NCBI RefSeq assembly: GCF_004210375.1
Contig: NC_134832.1
Span: 153,695,592-153,759,591 of the forward strand
Origin: Tachypleus tridentatus
Taxonomy: Eukaryota; Arthropoda; Merostomata; Xiphosura; Limulidae
Direction: 5' to 3'
Length of the DNA stretch: 64,000 bases
Each line of letters starts with the position of its first letter. Within the stretch, counting starts at the first letter, position 1. The notes below the pieces were generated by a model. The model did not search any database. It saw nothing but the letters and a program-made list of their open reading frames with translations, and was not told the DNA's origin. The position numbers and the translations under genes are program-made. Shown here one piece after another: positions 11,256 through 24,800 of the stretch.

Positions 11256-12990
11256 AGCAAGACAATAGAACAAGAACTGCTACATGCTATGGCTTAATTG
11301 TAAAACAGTTAGACCTCATTGTTTGAAATAGTCATAACTACTTGGATGAATGTGTTTGATACTTGAGAGAAGACTATGTAAGAAAGGTGTTATTAATGGA
11401 TGATGTTTTGAGCTGCTAGTCTGATGAGGATTTGTATTAAGAACTGAAGATGTTTAACTTCATGGAAAGATGCAGTCTGTTAGCATTACCTTTTGAATAA
11501 GGTTTTCTAGTGGCTTAACAAGAAAAAGTGAAAATAAGTTTCTCCAGTGTTTTGAGTAGAGAACTATACAGTGACTTCCTGTAGCAGCATTGGGTTAGAA
11601 AAATCACATCTTTCTATAAATTTACTGCACGATCCAGGTGGTTCTAAACTTACATGTTCTCAGATACATTTTCCTTTCAATTTTACATGATCATGTTTTC
11701 TTAACATGTTATTTATGCTGAGATCTGAACCAGTTGCTATCTAGATATAAACTTTTGAAAGTTTTTTAGTTTATAAAGTAGGTTTGTTTTGCTGTTAAGT
11801 GGATGTAAGCTTCAGAATACAATAGGTGTTTTATAACTCAAGCTTGACTTTATTTGTAAGAGTGTATGATAATACAGGGTGGGCCAAAGTTTCCCTCTTG
11901 TCTGGGTATTCTTTCCTGAGTATGTTGCAAGGTGTGAGTTACATTCACAACTTAAACTATTTTCTTATCATGGTATAGGAAAACATCAGATGTATAATTG
12001 ATTAGAAAAATCTTATACAAGTGAATTTGAAAGATGGACCTTTCTTCTTCCATGGTAAACTTTGAATGGTAGTGTAACTGAACAAATGTGAAATAAAGGG
12101 AGTTGAGTGATGTCATGCAAGTCAACTGGGCTTCCAGGAAGTGCTTTTGTACTCTTTAATGTACTGTTTTTTAAAGATCTCATTATTGGTGCAACACAAC
12201 TGCTAATGTTAAAGTAAACTAATGGTAATCATGGAGACTCATTGTTAAAGTAAACTAAGTGTGACACATGGGGACTGACTGAAAAAGAAATGTTAAGGAG
12301 ATGAGTTTTTGGAGTTAACATTACATGGAATATTATCATAAATAGTAAGAATCGGATAGATTAGGTGTTAACATTGAGAGTTAACACAGCACGAGACAAT
12401 AAAAATTACTTCTATGATGGCAAACAAACCAATGATCACTGATTCTAGAATGTACAAGTATTCCACTAAGTTGAATAGTATTTAGGTTAGAGAGATAAAA
12501 AGTTTTTTATTAGATTGCTATCAGCTTAATTTTTGAAGTCTGTTTTGGTTCAGATTACAATAACATCATTAACAGAATGACCAGAGTCGTTGAAGTATTG
12601 AGCAACAGAAATGTTTCTAGTGCTAAGACTTGCAGTTTTTGAAACATTGTACAAGAGTTGTGTATGTTATATATTAGTGATTGCATTTTTTACCCTGCAT
12701 AAGGTAAATGGTGTTTTGTGTTACATAAGTGATTTCTTTGAATATTTCAAGTTTATTTTTGATTATGCTCGTCAGAAAATGAGTCTGTAGTTTTCGTGAA
12801 CTTGCTGGTTTGACATTGACTATTATTACATGGATAATGACCATCCTTGGACAGATTGTAATTCACTTTTGTGTGAATAAGAACATCTTTCAGAGTTTTG
12901 CTTTTTCAGAAGGAGACTTAAACAAAAGAGGTGACTAGAATCTAAAAGTTGCTACAGGTGGCACTAACTTGGATACACTTTGTAATTTAA
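11256..12990 (+). other. TMEM242 3' UTR and downstream region
   Basis: Candidate polyadenylation signals AATAAA at 12092-12097 and 12399-12404 suggest the UTR could run 0.8-1.1 kb. An imperfect tandem duplication containing GTTAAAGTAAACTAA lies near 12205-12260. Nothing else is recognised. Confidence 0.4.
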
Positions 12991-14140
12991 ATTGTGAATG
13001 GTATTACAGATGCTAACTTACATTTTGAGAAATTCAGGTTTCTGACACAAAAGAAAGTTTTTAATTCCATGGTTTATCAGTTCATGACTAACAGTCCGCT
13101 CAAGTTAGCAAATGGATCAACAGTACCAGAAGTACTTGGAACACGTGACAAACATTGGGAGGTTATACCAAATTAGTGTACCAGTAAGGGAAGGATATGT
13201 TTGGTACAAGAAAGTGAAGGTGCTGCAAGACACTGCCTGCAATAGAGCAGAAATGGCAGGCAAAGTACACCTATGTGTGCTTACTGATGAGACAGTGAGA
13301 AAGTCTACCATAGCAAAAAATAAAGGTGGATACTCCTTATGTAGGAGACCTTTAGGCCATGTATATCAAGTCACCAATACATAATTTTGTGATATGAAAC
13401 ATACCAGGTAGTAGATATTGGAAGGAAGTACAGAAGACCCTTCACCATAGAAACTTTGGGCTGCAGAAGTTTGAGAACAATAAAAAGAGGAAAGAGGCTG
13501 ACAAAACAAAGGACTGAAAAGAAGTATTCAACTGGACCTATCAAAACAGTTTTAGCAGGGAAGTCACACCCAAATACAGTCAGAAGCCCTTCTTTAGTAA
13601 GAAGGCCAAGAGTCAATATTTTAAGGTTGGACAGAAGGTTTTACTTTTGGGTAGCCAGAAAAGTACTTTTCACAGTCACTGAAGTGGTCAATAGAAAACG
13701 CTTAAAGTGAAAGTTGATGGAACAACCATGGTCTACCATACCAACTTATTGAAGAAGTACTTTGGGAGAGGGGAAGACCTTGCATATGCAGCTTTTGATG
13801 TACAGATGGACATTGCATGTGGGGATGTTATAGAATTTGAAGACAATGAATTTGTTGTTGAAGGTAAGTACCTACTAAGCCTAAGAGTACCAAGTGAAGA
13901 TGAAACATACAAAGATATCAACATCAGTGAAAAACTGATGGGCAAGAATAAAAAAAAGAATAAGATACTGTGCTAGTATACAGATAAATTAGGAGATGCT
14001 GACCTCAAGCTACAGAAGGTCAAGATGAAAATGAGGGAACCTAGCAGTCTCCTAGAAACCCTATGCAAGGTCAAATGAATTGTAGATGTTGGTGTGAACT
14101 ATATGAGAAGATTCAGTGTATGAGCTGAAAACAGTTTTTG
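12990..14140 (+). mobile_element. Ty3/gypsy-type LTR retrotransposon fragment, internally deleted
   Basis: Broken frames read like pieces of a gypsy polyprotein. A retropepsin-like segment (VLQDTACN near 13222, then CVLTDETVRK near 13277) is followed, after stops and missing sequence, by a segment with the TTMVYHTNLLKKYF motif near 13724-13766 that follows the integrase in Ty3/gypsy elements. Reverse transcriptase and RNase H are not seen, so a large internal deletion is likely. No LTR pair was recognised. It lies in the intergenic space between TMEM242 and SLU7 and is inactive. The family call rests on recognition of the integrase-side motif and is moderate. Confidence 0.65.
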
Positions 14141-15339
14141 TATATAGTTTAATAAAACATTGTAAATATTTCTCTGAAAGAGGGGCTTATGTCTGATATA
14201 AAATACTGTAGTACCATTGATTTATTTTCAGTTTGTAATTTATTTATGTTGAGGCTATCAAACATGTACACCGATGATATCAAAGCTATAGAGGTTTAAG
14301 AATATCAGAGTGAAAACAGCAACTAAACAAACAAGAAACAAGAGAGTAAAAGATAGTCACAGGCATTACTGACAAATAGACACTGAGTAACTAATATATA
14401 TTAAATAATCCCAGGAACAAACAACTGGCATTGAAAAATGAACAAATATTATGGATACTATTAGTCCAAAACCAAATAACAACTCCTTTTATAAGTACAG
14501 TAATGAGCTTCCTAGACATGAAGATAACAAAACTATCTTTTATGTTTTACTTGCTATGGAAGCAGTTAACGAATGTTAAGAGATTGTGTAGTGTAGTAGC
14601 AAGTGTATGGAGCTCTGTAATAGTATAGGCTTTGAATTGAAATGTATTTTACAGATAACAGTTTTGGTCATTTTGTACTTAATTAGTGAAATATGACAAC
14701 CAGTTTATAAAATTGTACACCATGTATTCTAGTTTTTAATAAAATAATATATGTAACTTATAGCCATAAGTTGAATTTTGCATAATAAATGGTCCAAACA
14801 ATTTATTCAAGTTGGAGATTTATCTTGAATGCTGGTAAACATGTCCTTAAACCTTTTCTCTGAAGTGAGTTTTGTACTGTATTTGTTCCCTGTATATATA
14901 ATTATTAGAAAGTGGCCATATCACAAGTATAATGACTGTCATGGTATAGAAAAGTGAGATGTGTAAAGACACAGAAGTGGTAAAGATTATATTTTATAAT
15001 AATGGTGTTTACAAACTGTCTAGGAATGATATTGAAGTTTACATTTAACAATTAATAATGTTTAAGTTATTTTATATGTATATTTATCACCATTCACATT
15101 GTATTATGTGACAAAGCAACTTTGTTTACTGTAACTGGCAGTTTGCTTTACAACAGTAAGTTTAAATTCATCCTGCCTTATCAAATACATATATAGAATT
15201 GTATGTAAACTACAACATACAATTGTAGAACTATGTGTGACCTATTGATCGGCTATTTCATACTCCAAGTTGAATTAACTTTAAAGAAAAACAAAAACTT
15301 AAAGCCAGCTCCTGTCATTCATATGTTTATCAAGTTGTT
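14141..15339. other. intergenic sequence, nothing recognised
   Basis: AT-rich. A 65-codon open frame at 14431-14628 has no family resemblance. Part could be further decayed gypsy sequence. Confidence 0.4.
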
Positions 15340-16640
15340 TTTTAAACTAATATAAATGTTCTACCTCTGCAAGGTCTGAAGGCATCAAATTCAAAATACC
15401 AATCACCCTGTTAGAAAAACAAAACAGTCTAAGCTGGAGATGACTGTTACTCTCCCAAAATTTATATTTGTACCCTAGTCCAACTGTTCTTACTGTTAAG
15501 TACAAAAAATATTGATGCTTCAACATTAACATTGTTAAACATTTATAAACACTTAAATGGTACCTCACATTAAAGGGACTTAAGTAACCCTTGTCCTCTG
15601 AACCATTTCCAACTATTTGATCTTTCCTAAGGTAAGGAACACAAGACTGAACACAGTGGTCTAAAAAGTGATCTATACAACGAAATTATAACATCTTTAG
15701 ACTTATATTAAATATGTCAGTACACAGAACCTGAAATCCTATTTGCCCAACTGCTATCAACAACACACTGCTTGAAATGGCTTAAAAGACTGATTAACCA
15801 TTTTGCCTAGGTCATTTTCTTCCATGACAATAAAGGTTATTCTATTCAAATTATGACGACCCACATGCATTACCTTGCATTTATTATAATTAAAACTCAT
15901 TTGTCGTTTATTTACCCAGCTCAATAGTTGATCTAAATTCTTTTGTAAATCAGCAGCATCCTTTTCAACTTCAAAACCTTAATGTCATCAGAAAATTTAA
16001 GTAATTTATTGACCATTCCTTCACATATATCACTGATGTAAATCAAAAATAGCAAAGGTCCTAAGACTTAGCTCTGAGGTAGACTACTTGTAACATTAAA
16101 CCAGTTTGAATGGATTTTATTTATTAAAACTTGCTGCTTTCTTCCATCTAGCAACACTTCTATCCAATTTGTTAACTTATCCTCCACACTTATAAAGAAT
16201 TGTTTTACAAGCCTTGTATGTGATACTTTGTCAAATGCTTTCTCAAAATCCAGATGCACCACAGATATCCTCTTATCCAAATCTGTGTAAGCAGTAACCT
16301 TTCAAAGAATAACAAAAGATTTGTAAGGCAAGATTTTCCCTTAGTAAAACCATGCTGACTGTCCAGTAAAATTTTAAATTTTGTCAAATGACCTTGCAAA
16401 ATATATGTTAACAGACTTTCCAAACCTTTATCCCAACTGATGCATGACATATGTTAAAATTACTGGAACAATTTTTATCACCTCTCTTAAAAAGAGGAAT
16501 TACATTAGCTAACCTCCTATCCTCTTGTACCTGTCAACTATTCAAGGGCTAACAAAAAATAGTAGTAATTGGCTTGCAAATCCAATCTTTAATCTCTCTT
16601 AAAACGCTTTGGGGAATGTTACTTGGTCAAGTAGCCTTAT
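15340..16640 (-). mobile_element. CR1-like LINE fragment (reverse transcriptase), decayed
   Basis: Minus-strand pieces in order: DRRLANVIPLFKRGDKN near 16530-16480, QHGFTKGKSCLTNLLLFFE near 16350-16295, VVHLDFEKAFDKVSHTRLV near 16260-16200 (a reverse-transcriptase catalytic-region motif), NKCKVMHVGRHN near 15890-15860, and a C-terminal segment ending near 15350. These follow the usual order of a CR1-type reverse transcriptase. Stops and frameshifts are frequent. No endonuclease or ORF1 part is visible, so it is 5' truncated. Confidence 0.82.
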
Positions 16641-17084
16641 TGTTATTTAAACAATACTTTTTTACTTTAAGAAGCTCAGAACAATCACAGTTATCTTGTT
16701 TGATCTTGATTCCATTTATCAACTGTTCAAGATGTTGCTTAAATCTATACAACAGACAACACCAAAGATTAAAAAACAAGCAACACAAAATTGCTGTAAT
16801 ATAATTGGGCAGGAACATGATACTATTTACTCACCAGAAACTAAGATTCAATCTTTGTAATGAGAACCAGTTTTACCAATGTAGTCATATAAAATACACC
16901 ATAAGTTAAGGGGGACCACTCCAAACATTACTTTCCTTGTTTGAACAAGTGCAACAATTATGCAAGTACATGGTATCTATGACATTTATATCAGTTTCTG
17001 GGGTACTGGTTAAATTTGTGTATTAGATAATGGTATAAATGTTTGATCAAATCTGATTTTTATCTATTCTTTGTGGAATATATA
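16641..17084. other. intergenic sequence
   Basis: Nothing recognised between the CR1-like fragment and the MITE. Confidence 0.5.
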
Positions 17085-17492
17085 TTAGGTTGAGGAATAA
17101 TTCGTGAGCATTTTTAAATAATTTCATTCAAGAATTACATGCAAGACTATACAATACTTCAATGCATGAACACATTACACCCAAAACATTTATTATGATA
17201 CTTTATTTCATGTAATACCTAGGTATATAGTATGCATTGTTTTAAACAAAATTGCAAGAAATTAAATGCAAAAAGCAGATGGTGTCAAAAATGCTCGATT
17301 TTGTCCACTTGACATTCCATTTAATGACCTGAAAATGAAAGCAAAAATTAAAGACATATGAAAATCAAACACACCATCTATTAGAGCAAAAAATTGTCTA
17401 CCAAGTGACATGAAATATTTTGCGAAAGCGTTTCATTTATGAATATATTTTTTTAACTTGAAAAAACGCTCACGAATTATTCCTCAACCCAA
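17085..17492. mobile_element. mariner-type MITE, 408 bp
   Basis: The two ends form terminal inverted repeats of about 28 bp: TTAGGTTGAGGAATAATTCG at the left and the complement of TTGGGTTGAGGAATAATTCG at the right, continuing into TGAGC. TA dinucleotides at 17083-17084 and 17493-17494 match the TA target duplication of the Tc1/mariner superfamily. The interior has no transposase frame, so it is non-autonomous and would have needed a transposase from elsewhere. Confidence 0.88.
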
Positions 17493-18627
17493 TAGTTTAT
17501 GGAACCATGAACAGTGACTTAGTCGCGTTGGTTTTTAACACAGCACAACTTCATCAGAAATTGATCAAATGAAAAAGAGTTACAATTTAAGATATCATTT
17601 ACATTCAAAACTTGTTCTTTCTAACAATCAAAATTGTATATAATTAAAGTTAAATATTTATTATATATTAGTGGTTTAAACAGCTGCATATTCTAATGTC
17701 TCAAACAAACATTTTCATTCAGACAAGCTTTCAAAATTGTTTTTATTACAACACAGTTTTTCAATAAGAGGAGGAACAGTAAGTCAGTATTAAATCATTT
17801 AATGTGTATTTAAAAACAAACATTAGGTTCTGTACTATATACAGTTTAAACTAACCCAAACATATATCCATCATAAGTCTAGTTAGAAGTAAATGTTTAC
17901 ATACTTCCATATTTAAACATCTCATGTTTGTTTATTGTTACTATCTCTAACCTTTGCCAATTCTAATTTTCTTTTACTGTACATGTATTGAGACACACAA
18001 CATCATGGTATGAATGTTAAACATTCAATCATCCTTTTATGGAGTAAATGTAGAACCTTATTTAACTTGGTACTGGAGGTGTAGTTGAATTACACCTGTA
18101 GTAAAACAATGTACTATTCCTGCTTGTCTAATAAGGTCGTGGATAATGAATCAATCATCAAATAAAATAAACTATACAGCAGTAAACCTCACTCAATCAT
18201 ATTTTATATCTTTACCTTTGTACTTCTTGCATCAATCATGTAGTGAATTTATTGGCTCATCTCTGTAGACCATTAAACAAGCATTTTTTAAAATTTATTT
18301 CAAATTGCATGTCGATCCATTAAGGCTGAAATAGCACTTAGAGAAGGTTACAGGAAAATCATTATTTTATCAGATGTTGTATCCCAATGTTCATCCTCAT
18401 ACAAAAAAATAATTTGAAGCTTGTTTCCATCTCTAAAAGCAAACACTGAGCTGAACTTGTTAAAACAAAATCCATTGTTCCAATGCTAGAAGAGATCATC
18501 AAATTTCCTTCATTTATGGACCTGAGGATGGTTAATTATCACGACTATTCTCAGACTAATTACCTGTTCTTTTAAAATATTAAACACTTTAGAAACTGTC
18601 TTAACAACAGGTTTAGCAAGCTGCTTG
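17493..18627 (-). other. region downstream of SLU7, with its 3' UTR
   Basis: On the minus strand AATAAA signals lie at 18299-18294 and 18253-18248, about 330 and 375 bases after the SLU7 stop, so the 3' UTR probably ends near 18.2 kb. Nothing else is recognised. Confidence 0.45.
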
Positions 18628-18807
18628 CTAGTTTCCAAGGAATGCAGCCATGGGGTCTTCTGGTGGGAGTCTTTTCATGAAGTAAGCTTCCATTTCCTCT
18701 TCTGTTACAGCTTTGACATTATACATACTGTTGTAAGGCCGGTCCCGTTCATCCATTGAAAGCAACTTTTTAGCTTCTCTCTGCTGTTTTTCTTCTTTCT
18801 TCAATGC
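18628..18807 (-). CDS. SLU7: SLU7 last exon with stop codon
   Basis: Acceptor CCCCAG, phase 0. Encodes [20 protein letters not shown], then [20 protein letters not shown] and the terminal DPMAAFLGN, followed by TAG (18630-18628). This is the most conserved C-terminal block of SLU7. Confidence 0.97.
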   Translation of the reverse strand, partial: ALKKEEKQQREAKKLLSMDERDRPYNSMYNVKAVTEEEMEAYFMKRLPPEDPMAAFLGN

Positions 18808-21800
18808 CTGGGGATAATGAAATTATAATTTCTCTAACTTTCAATCATATGAAAATACCAGACACTTAAATAATGGATGCTGTTTTCTCATCTACAAGAC
18901 TTAATGTTTAAAACCTTCCAACATTTTGACATTAAAAAATTTCATTTAAACTTACACAGCTCTAATGTTTCTTTTTAAAAGAATCTTCCTCTTATAAAAG
19001 ATATTCAACTGTGATACAGTAATCTTCATCCAATAAAACAAATATCTGAATGTAATACAATCTTTATATAAATGGGTGGGTGGATGCTGCATCTTGAAAG
19101 AAGTTTAAAGAAAAACTATACAGTAAATAAAATGTCCAAGCCAGTTATGAAGGAATCACAAGTCCAGTTTATTATTACAGTTAAAAATTAGGACCATTTG
19201 TAATTTAAACTTTTCATGACTCTACATACAAAGACATTAAATGACTACACAATTCAGTCACACATTCAGTATCAGATGTGTTACGTACATGTCAACTGAC
19301 CACACAGTTCTATCACATTCAGTATCAGATGTGTTACTTACATGTTAACTGACTACACAGTTCTATCACATACTCAGTATCGGAAAATCAGTCTTGTTTA
19401 AACACTTCCATTGTAAAGCCAATCCCAAAATTTTTTTGTTATATACACAACAAGTGTAAAATAATGAAAATGCACAAGTAAAAGTCAAGAAGAATATAAT
19501 ATGTCAATCATACTACATTTGCCCCATCTTTCACCCAATATCGAGGATTACCAAGCTGAATGGAATACAACAGTGTTGTATCGGCTATTTACACCACCAG
19601 TTTTCATACATGACGACTGCTATAGTATGAACTAGATCAAGTAAGTAAAATTGTATTATATTTTTAGAGTAATAACAATATTATTTACTTAATTTAGTTT
19701 CAGCACAGATTACCTATATGAACAAGTAAGTAAAATTGTATTATATTTTTAGAGTAATAACAATATTATTTACTTAATTTAGTTTCAGCACAGATTACCT
19801 ATATGAACAAGTAAGTAAAATTGTATTATATTTTTAGAGTAATAACAATATTATTTACTTAATTTAGTTTCAGCACAGATTACCTATATGAACAAGTAAA
19901 ATTGTATTATATTTTTAGAGTAATAACAATATTATTTACTTAATTTAGTTTCAGCCCAGATTACCTATATGAACAAGTAAGTAAAATTGTATTATATTTT
20001 TAGAGTAATAACAATATTATTTACTTAATTTAGTTTCAGCACAGATTACCTATATGAACAAGTAAGTAAAATTGTATTATATTTTTAGAGTAATAACAAT
20101 ATTATTTACTTAATTTAGTTGCAGCACAGATTACCTATATGAACAAGTAAGTAAAATTGTATTATATTTTTAGAGTAATAACAATATTATTTACTTAATT
20201 TAGTTGCAGCACAGATTACCTATATGAACAAGTAAGTAAAATTGTATTATATTTTTAGAGTAATAACAATATTATTTACTTAATTTAGTTTCAGCACAGA
20301 TTACCTATATGAACAAGTAAGTAAAATTGTATTATATTTTTAGAGTAATAACAATATTATTTAGTTAATTTAGTTTCAGCACAGATTACCTATATGAACA
20401 AGTAAGTAAAATTGTATTATATTTTTAGAGTAATAACAATATTATTTACTTAATTTAGTTTCAGCACAGATTACCTATATGAACAAGTAAGTAAAATTGT
20501 ATTATATTTTTAGAGTAATAACAATATTATTTACTTAATTTAGTTTCAGCACAGATTACCTATATGAACAAGTAAGTAAAATTGTATTATATTTTTTAGA
20601 GTAATAACAATATTATTTATTTAATTTAGTTTCAGCACAGATTACCTATATGAACAAGTAAGTAAAATTGTATTATATTTTTTAGGTAATAACAATATTA
20701 TTTACTTAATTTAGTTCAGCACAGATTACCTATATGAACAAGTAAGTAAAATTGTATTATATTTTTAGAGTAATAACAATATTATTTACTTAATTTAGTT
20801 CAGCACAGATTACCTATATGAACAAGTAAAATTGTATTATATTTTTAGAGTAATAACAATATTATTTACTTAATTTAGTTTCAGCACAGATTACCTATAT
20901 GAACAAGTAAGTAAAATTGTATTATATTTTTTAGAGTAATAACAATATTATTTAGTTAATTTAGTTTCAGCACAGATTACCTATATGAACAAGTAAGTAA
21001 AATTGTATTATATTTTTTAGAGTAATAACAATATTTACTTAATTTAGTTCAGCACAGATTACCTATATGAACAAGTAAGTAAAATTGTATTATATTTTTA
21101 GAGTAATAACAATATTATTTACTTAATTTAGTTTCAGCACAGATTACCTATATGAACAAGTAAGTAAAATTGTATTATATTTTTAGAGTAATAACAATAT
21201 TATTTACTTAATTTAGTTTCAGCACAGATTACCTATATGAACAAGTAAGTAAAATTGTATTATATTTTTTAGAGTAATAACAATATTATTTACTTAATTT
21301 AGTTCAGCACAGATTACCTATATGAACAAGTAAGTAAAATTGTATTATATTTTTAGAGTAATAACAATATTATTTACTTAATTTAGTTTCAGCACAGATT
21401 ACCTATATGAACAAGTAAAATTGTATTATATTTTTAGAGTAATAACAATATTATTTACTTAATTTAGTTGCAGCACAGATTACCTATATGAACAAGTAAG
21501 TAAAATTGTATTATATTTTTTAGAGTAATAACAATATTATTTACTTAATTTAGTTTCAGCACAGATTACCTATATGAACAAGTAAAATTGTATTATATTT
21601 TTAGAGTAATAACAATATTATTTACTTAATTTAGTTTCAGCACAGATTACCTATATGAACAAGTAAGTAAAATTGTATTATATTTTTAGAGTAATAACAA
21701 TATTATTTACTTAATTTAGTTTCAGCACAGATTACCTATATGAACAAGTAAAATTGTATTATATTTTTAGAGTAATAACAATATTATTTACTTAATTTAG

Positions 21801-24800
21801 TTGCAGCACAGATTACCTATATGAACAAGTAAGTAAAATTGTATTATATTTTTAGAGTAATAACAATATTATTTAGTTAATTTAGTTTCAGCACAGATTA
21901 CCTATATGAACAAGTAAGTAAAATTGTATTATATTTTTAGAGTAATAACAATATTATTTACTTAATTTAGTTTCAGCACAGATTACCTATTGTATCTACT
22001 TAATCTTGTCTTTAGTTTTACACACAAAGACCTTGAACTTTCAAACCAATCATAACTTGTATTTTAAGCCAGAAATCCACAAAATCTTACGTAACTCAAA
22101 ATATTTTCAGTTACAAAAGCCCATCACAAATGATGGGAAACCACTGTTGAATGATCACAAAATGTACAGACTTAAACTGAAACTAATTTGTCTGTACCTC
22201 CAAAATGCACCTACTCTACTTATTTCAGCAGTCTCTTAGTAATTCTTTGATAACCACATTTTTAGTAAAAATTACATGGGAAAATGAAATGTTATTATGA
22301 ATAAAAGGTTGTAAGAAACAATAGCACTCTTAAGCCTTTTCACCACTGTATTATAGGTGAGGAATTCCAAAACATAGTATGAGCATTTTGACACAAATTT
22401 TCAACTTTCTTGACTGTATAAAGGAGAAAAAGATGACAATACTTGGTAGTAATAAACGTTTATTTTTTTCCATGTTTTAGGCATTGTAGGTAATACTTGT
22501 GTTAAAATACCAAAATAATATTTATTAATTAATATTTGTTCACCACATGAAACTTTTTAAACACCAACTGTACAATGTTAGTAATAATAGGCCTATTTGT
22601 AGTCTTAGTTAAGCTTTAGGCCTAATACATAAATTGAAAATAAAGCTTAGCTGAAACTAATTGATAAATTTTGTTTTGCTTTCAGTTACAGCTCAGTATC
22701 ATGAAACTTTGAACTAAACACCATAGCTGACTCAAGAACAATCATCAGGTAATAATTTTGTTGGTAAGTGATGATGTGTATGTGAGTATTATCAAAACAG
22801 GAGCTTGAAAGTGTTCTCGACAGAGCGATAACAGGAATAAACCTTTTATAATTAGTGATAGCTAGTTTTTGGTTACAAAGTAGCCTATCAGGGTTTGATA
22901 GAGATGGTTACTTGTGACCTTGAAAATTCTTACCATATATATATGTATGTATGTATGTATACACCATAGAGTTTAGGGGTTACATTTTTATTTGTATTGA
23001 TTGGTACTGTACAAAACTACACATGGGCTGTCTGTGGTAGATGTCTCTAATATTAGGACAGGGTTTTGTCCTTGACTATTGAAATCATTGGATATCACCT
23101 GTTACAAGACACTGTGCTTTTTTTTTTTTTTTTTTCACCACAGATGGGGTACATTTGGTTTTAGGCCTCTTTCTGAATGGGCCTTGTGTCCCAAGTTGAC
23201 CCTTATTACACAAATTTTTAAATAATGTTTTGATAGCACTACCACTTACATTTAATACTGAAACGAACCATAAAAATAAAAATATTATAATTTGCACATG
23301 TTGTAAACATAATGTATCAATTAAGTTTTTATTAAATATTTTAATAAATTAACATTTTTTCTTCTCATCTGATAATGATTCAACTAGAAACTACAAATAT
23401 TCCTGATCTATAGACATACACAAGGTGAAGTCAGCAACATGTTCAGTATCAAATTTTAAGCTACTGCAAACTGGAATAAACTTTTTAACAAAAATAGTTT
23501 TGACTTTTATACTTATAGGGCTAACTAAATAGAGTTTGGTATTTTAAACATCAGACGTGTCTCCTATTAACCAACGAATGTGTTATATTATCTCTAAGTT
23601 CTTGTTCCATATTCTGAAGTACACAAGGCCTGTTTGAAGTGATATATTGGTAAAACTCATGAATTTCAGAGTAGAGTATTTCTTTCATTTTGAGAATCAC
23701 ACATTTCACATAAATGATAAGTTTCAGACTACAGGCAAAGTGGCAGTCAGTTCTTTTACATGATGTAAACACTGAGATGGTTTTACAAACATTCTTGATG
23801 TATGAAAAACAAGTCTGATATATGGAGAATCAGTTTTAATTCATAAAATATAAGCATGTTTTATGGTGTTCCCTAGAAGTTAGAACCTGAATATTTAGCT
23901 AAATAAACTTGTTGGGTTTCAAAATAGTAAATGTTTACTTTAAAAAATACATCAGTTTGAACTTTTGACTAGCACCAGCTTTCACTTTTTGAGCCAAGTA
24001 ACCATGCATTACTAGAATCTGCCATTCTAAACACCAGTACTTAGAAACTTCATCCAAATACAGTCCACTGAAATGTTCTCTATCTAAATTATCTATTCAA
24101 CAAGAACTAACATAGTGTCATCTTTCACCAATAAAAGTAATTTGGCTTTATGTTTTTGTTCTCTGTAAATTTTAGAGGTAGATAAGATCTACTTCTAACT
24201 CATGAGTGTACACAACCAGTTGAAGTTGTGATCCTTCTTGCTCTTCTGTGTCTTTCCAAGGTTTTGAGAACAATATACAGGTATGTTTACGTTACAATGT
24301 TGTGGCTTATTGTAACTAACATTAGCAGTTACATACTTTTCTAAAAGATGCCTTACTTGAAGTATATGAAAGAAAGCAGGTACTCTTGTAAGGTTAAGAG
24401 TTATATTTAAGTATGCTCATGGTAACATATTTTTAGCTGTTGCAATAAGGTTACCGCAGAACATTTCATCATGTTAGCACAACACAACAAATAAAGTAAA
24501 TTTGCATTATTGTATAGGATGAGAAATTGAATCTAAACTCTATTATCTGTTGAGCATTCCACTATAATCTGTAAAAGTATCACAAGTTTAAAACACAAAC
24601 ATATGACAAGAAGGTTTTATGTTACATCGTACCTCCTTTCAATAGGCTTGTTAGTGTAGGTACACATCAACCAACCATCTTCCACATATAACACAAGTTA
24701 TACTAACTGTAACATTTAAAACTTTTACTTAACAAAGTCTCTTTCACTATTTTAAAACATTTTAGACAACTAAATTAAAAACAAACTGCTTTTAACCCTA

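Noticed and set aside
11876-11900. ACAGGGTGGGCCAAAG as a transposon terminal repeat
   Set aside because: It resembles known transposon ends, but no inverted partner was found within about 2 kb.
22006-22239. 77-codon plus-strand open frame after the 85-bp array
   Set aside because: No recognisable domain, no splice context, and it lies in a SLU7 intron.
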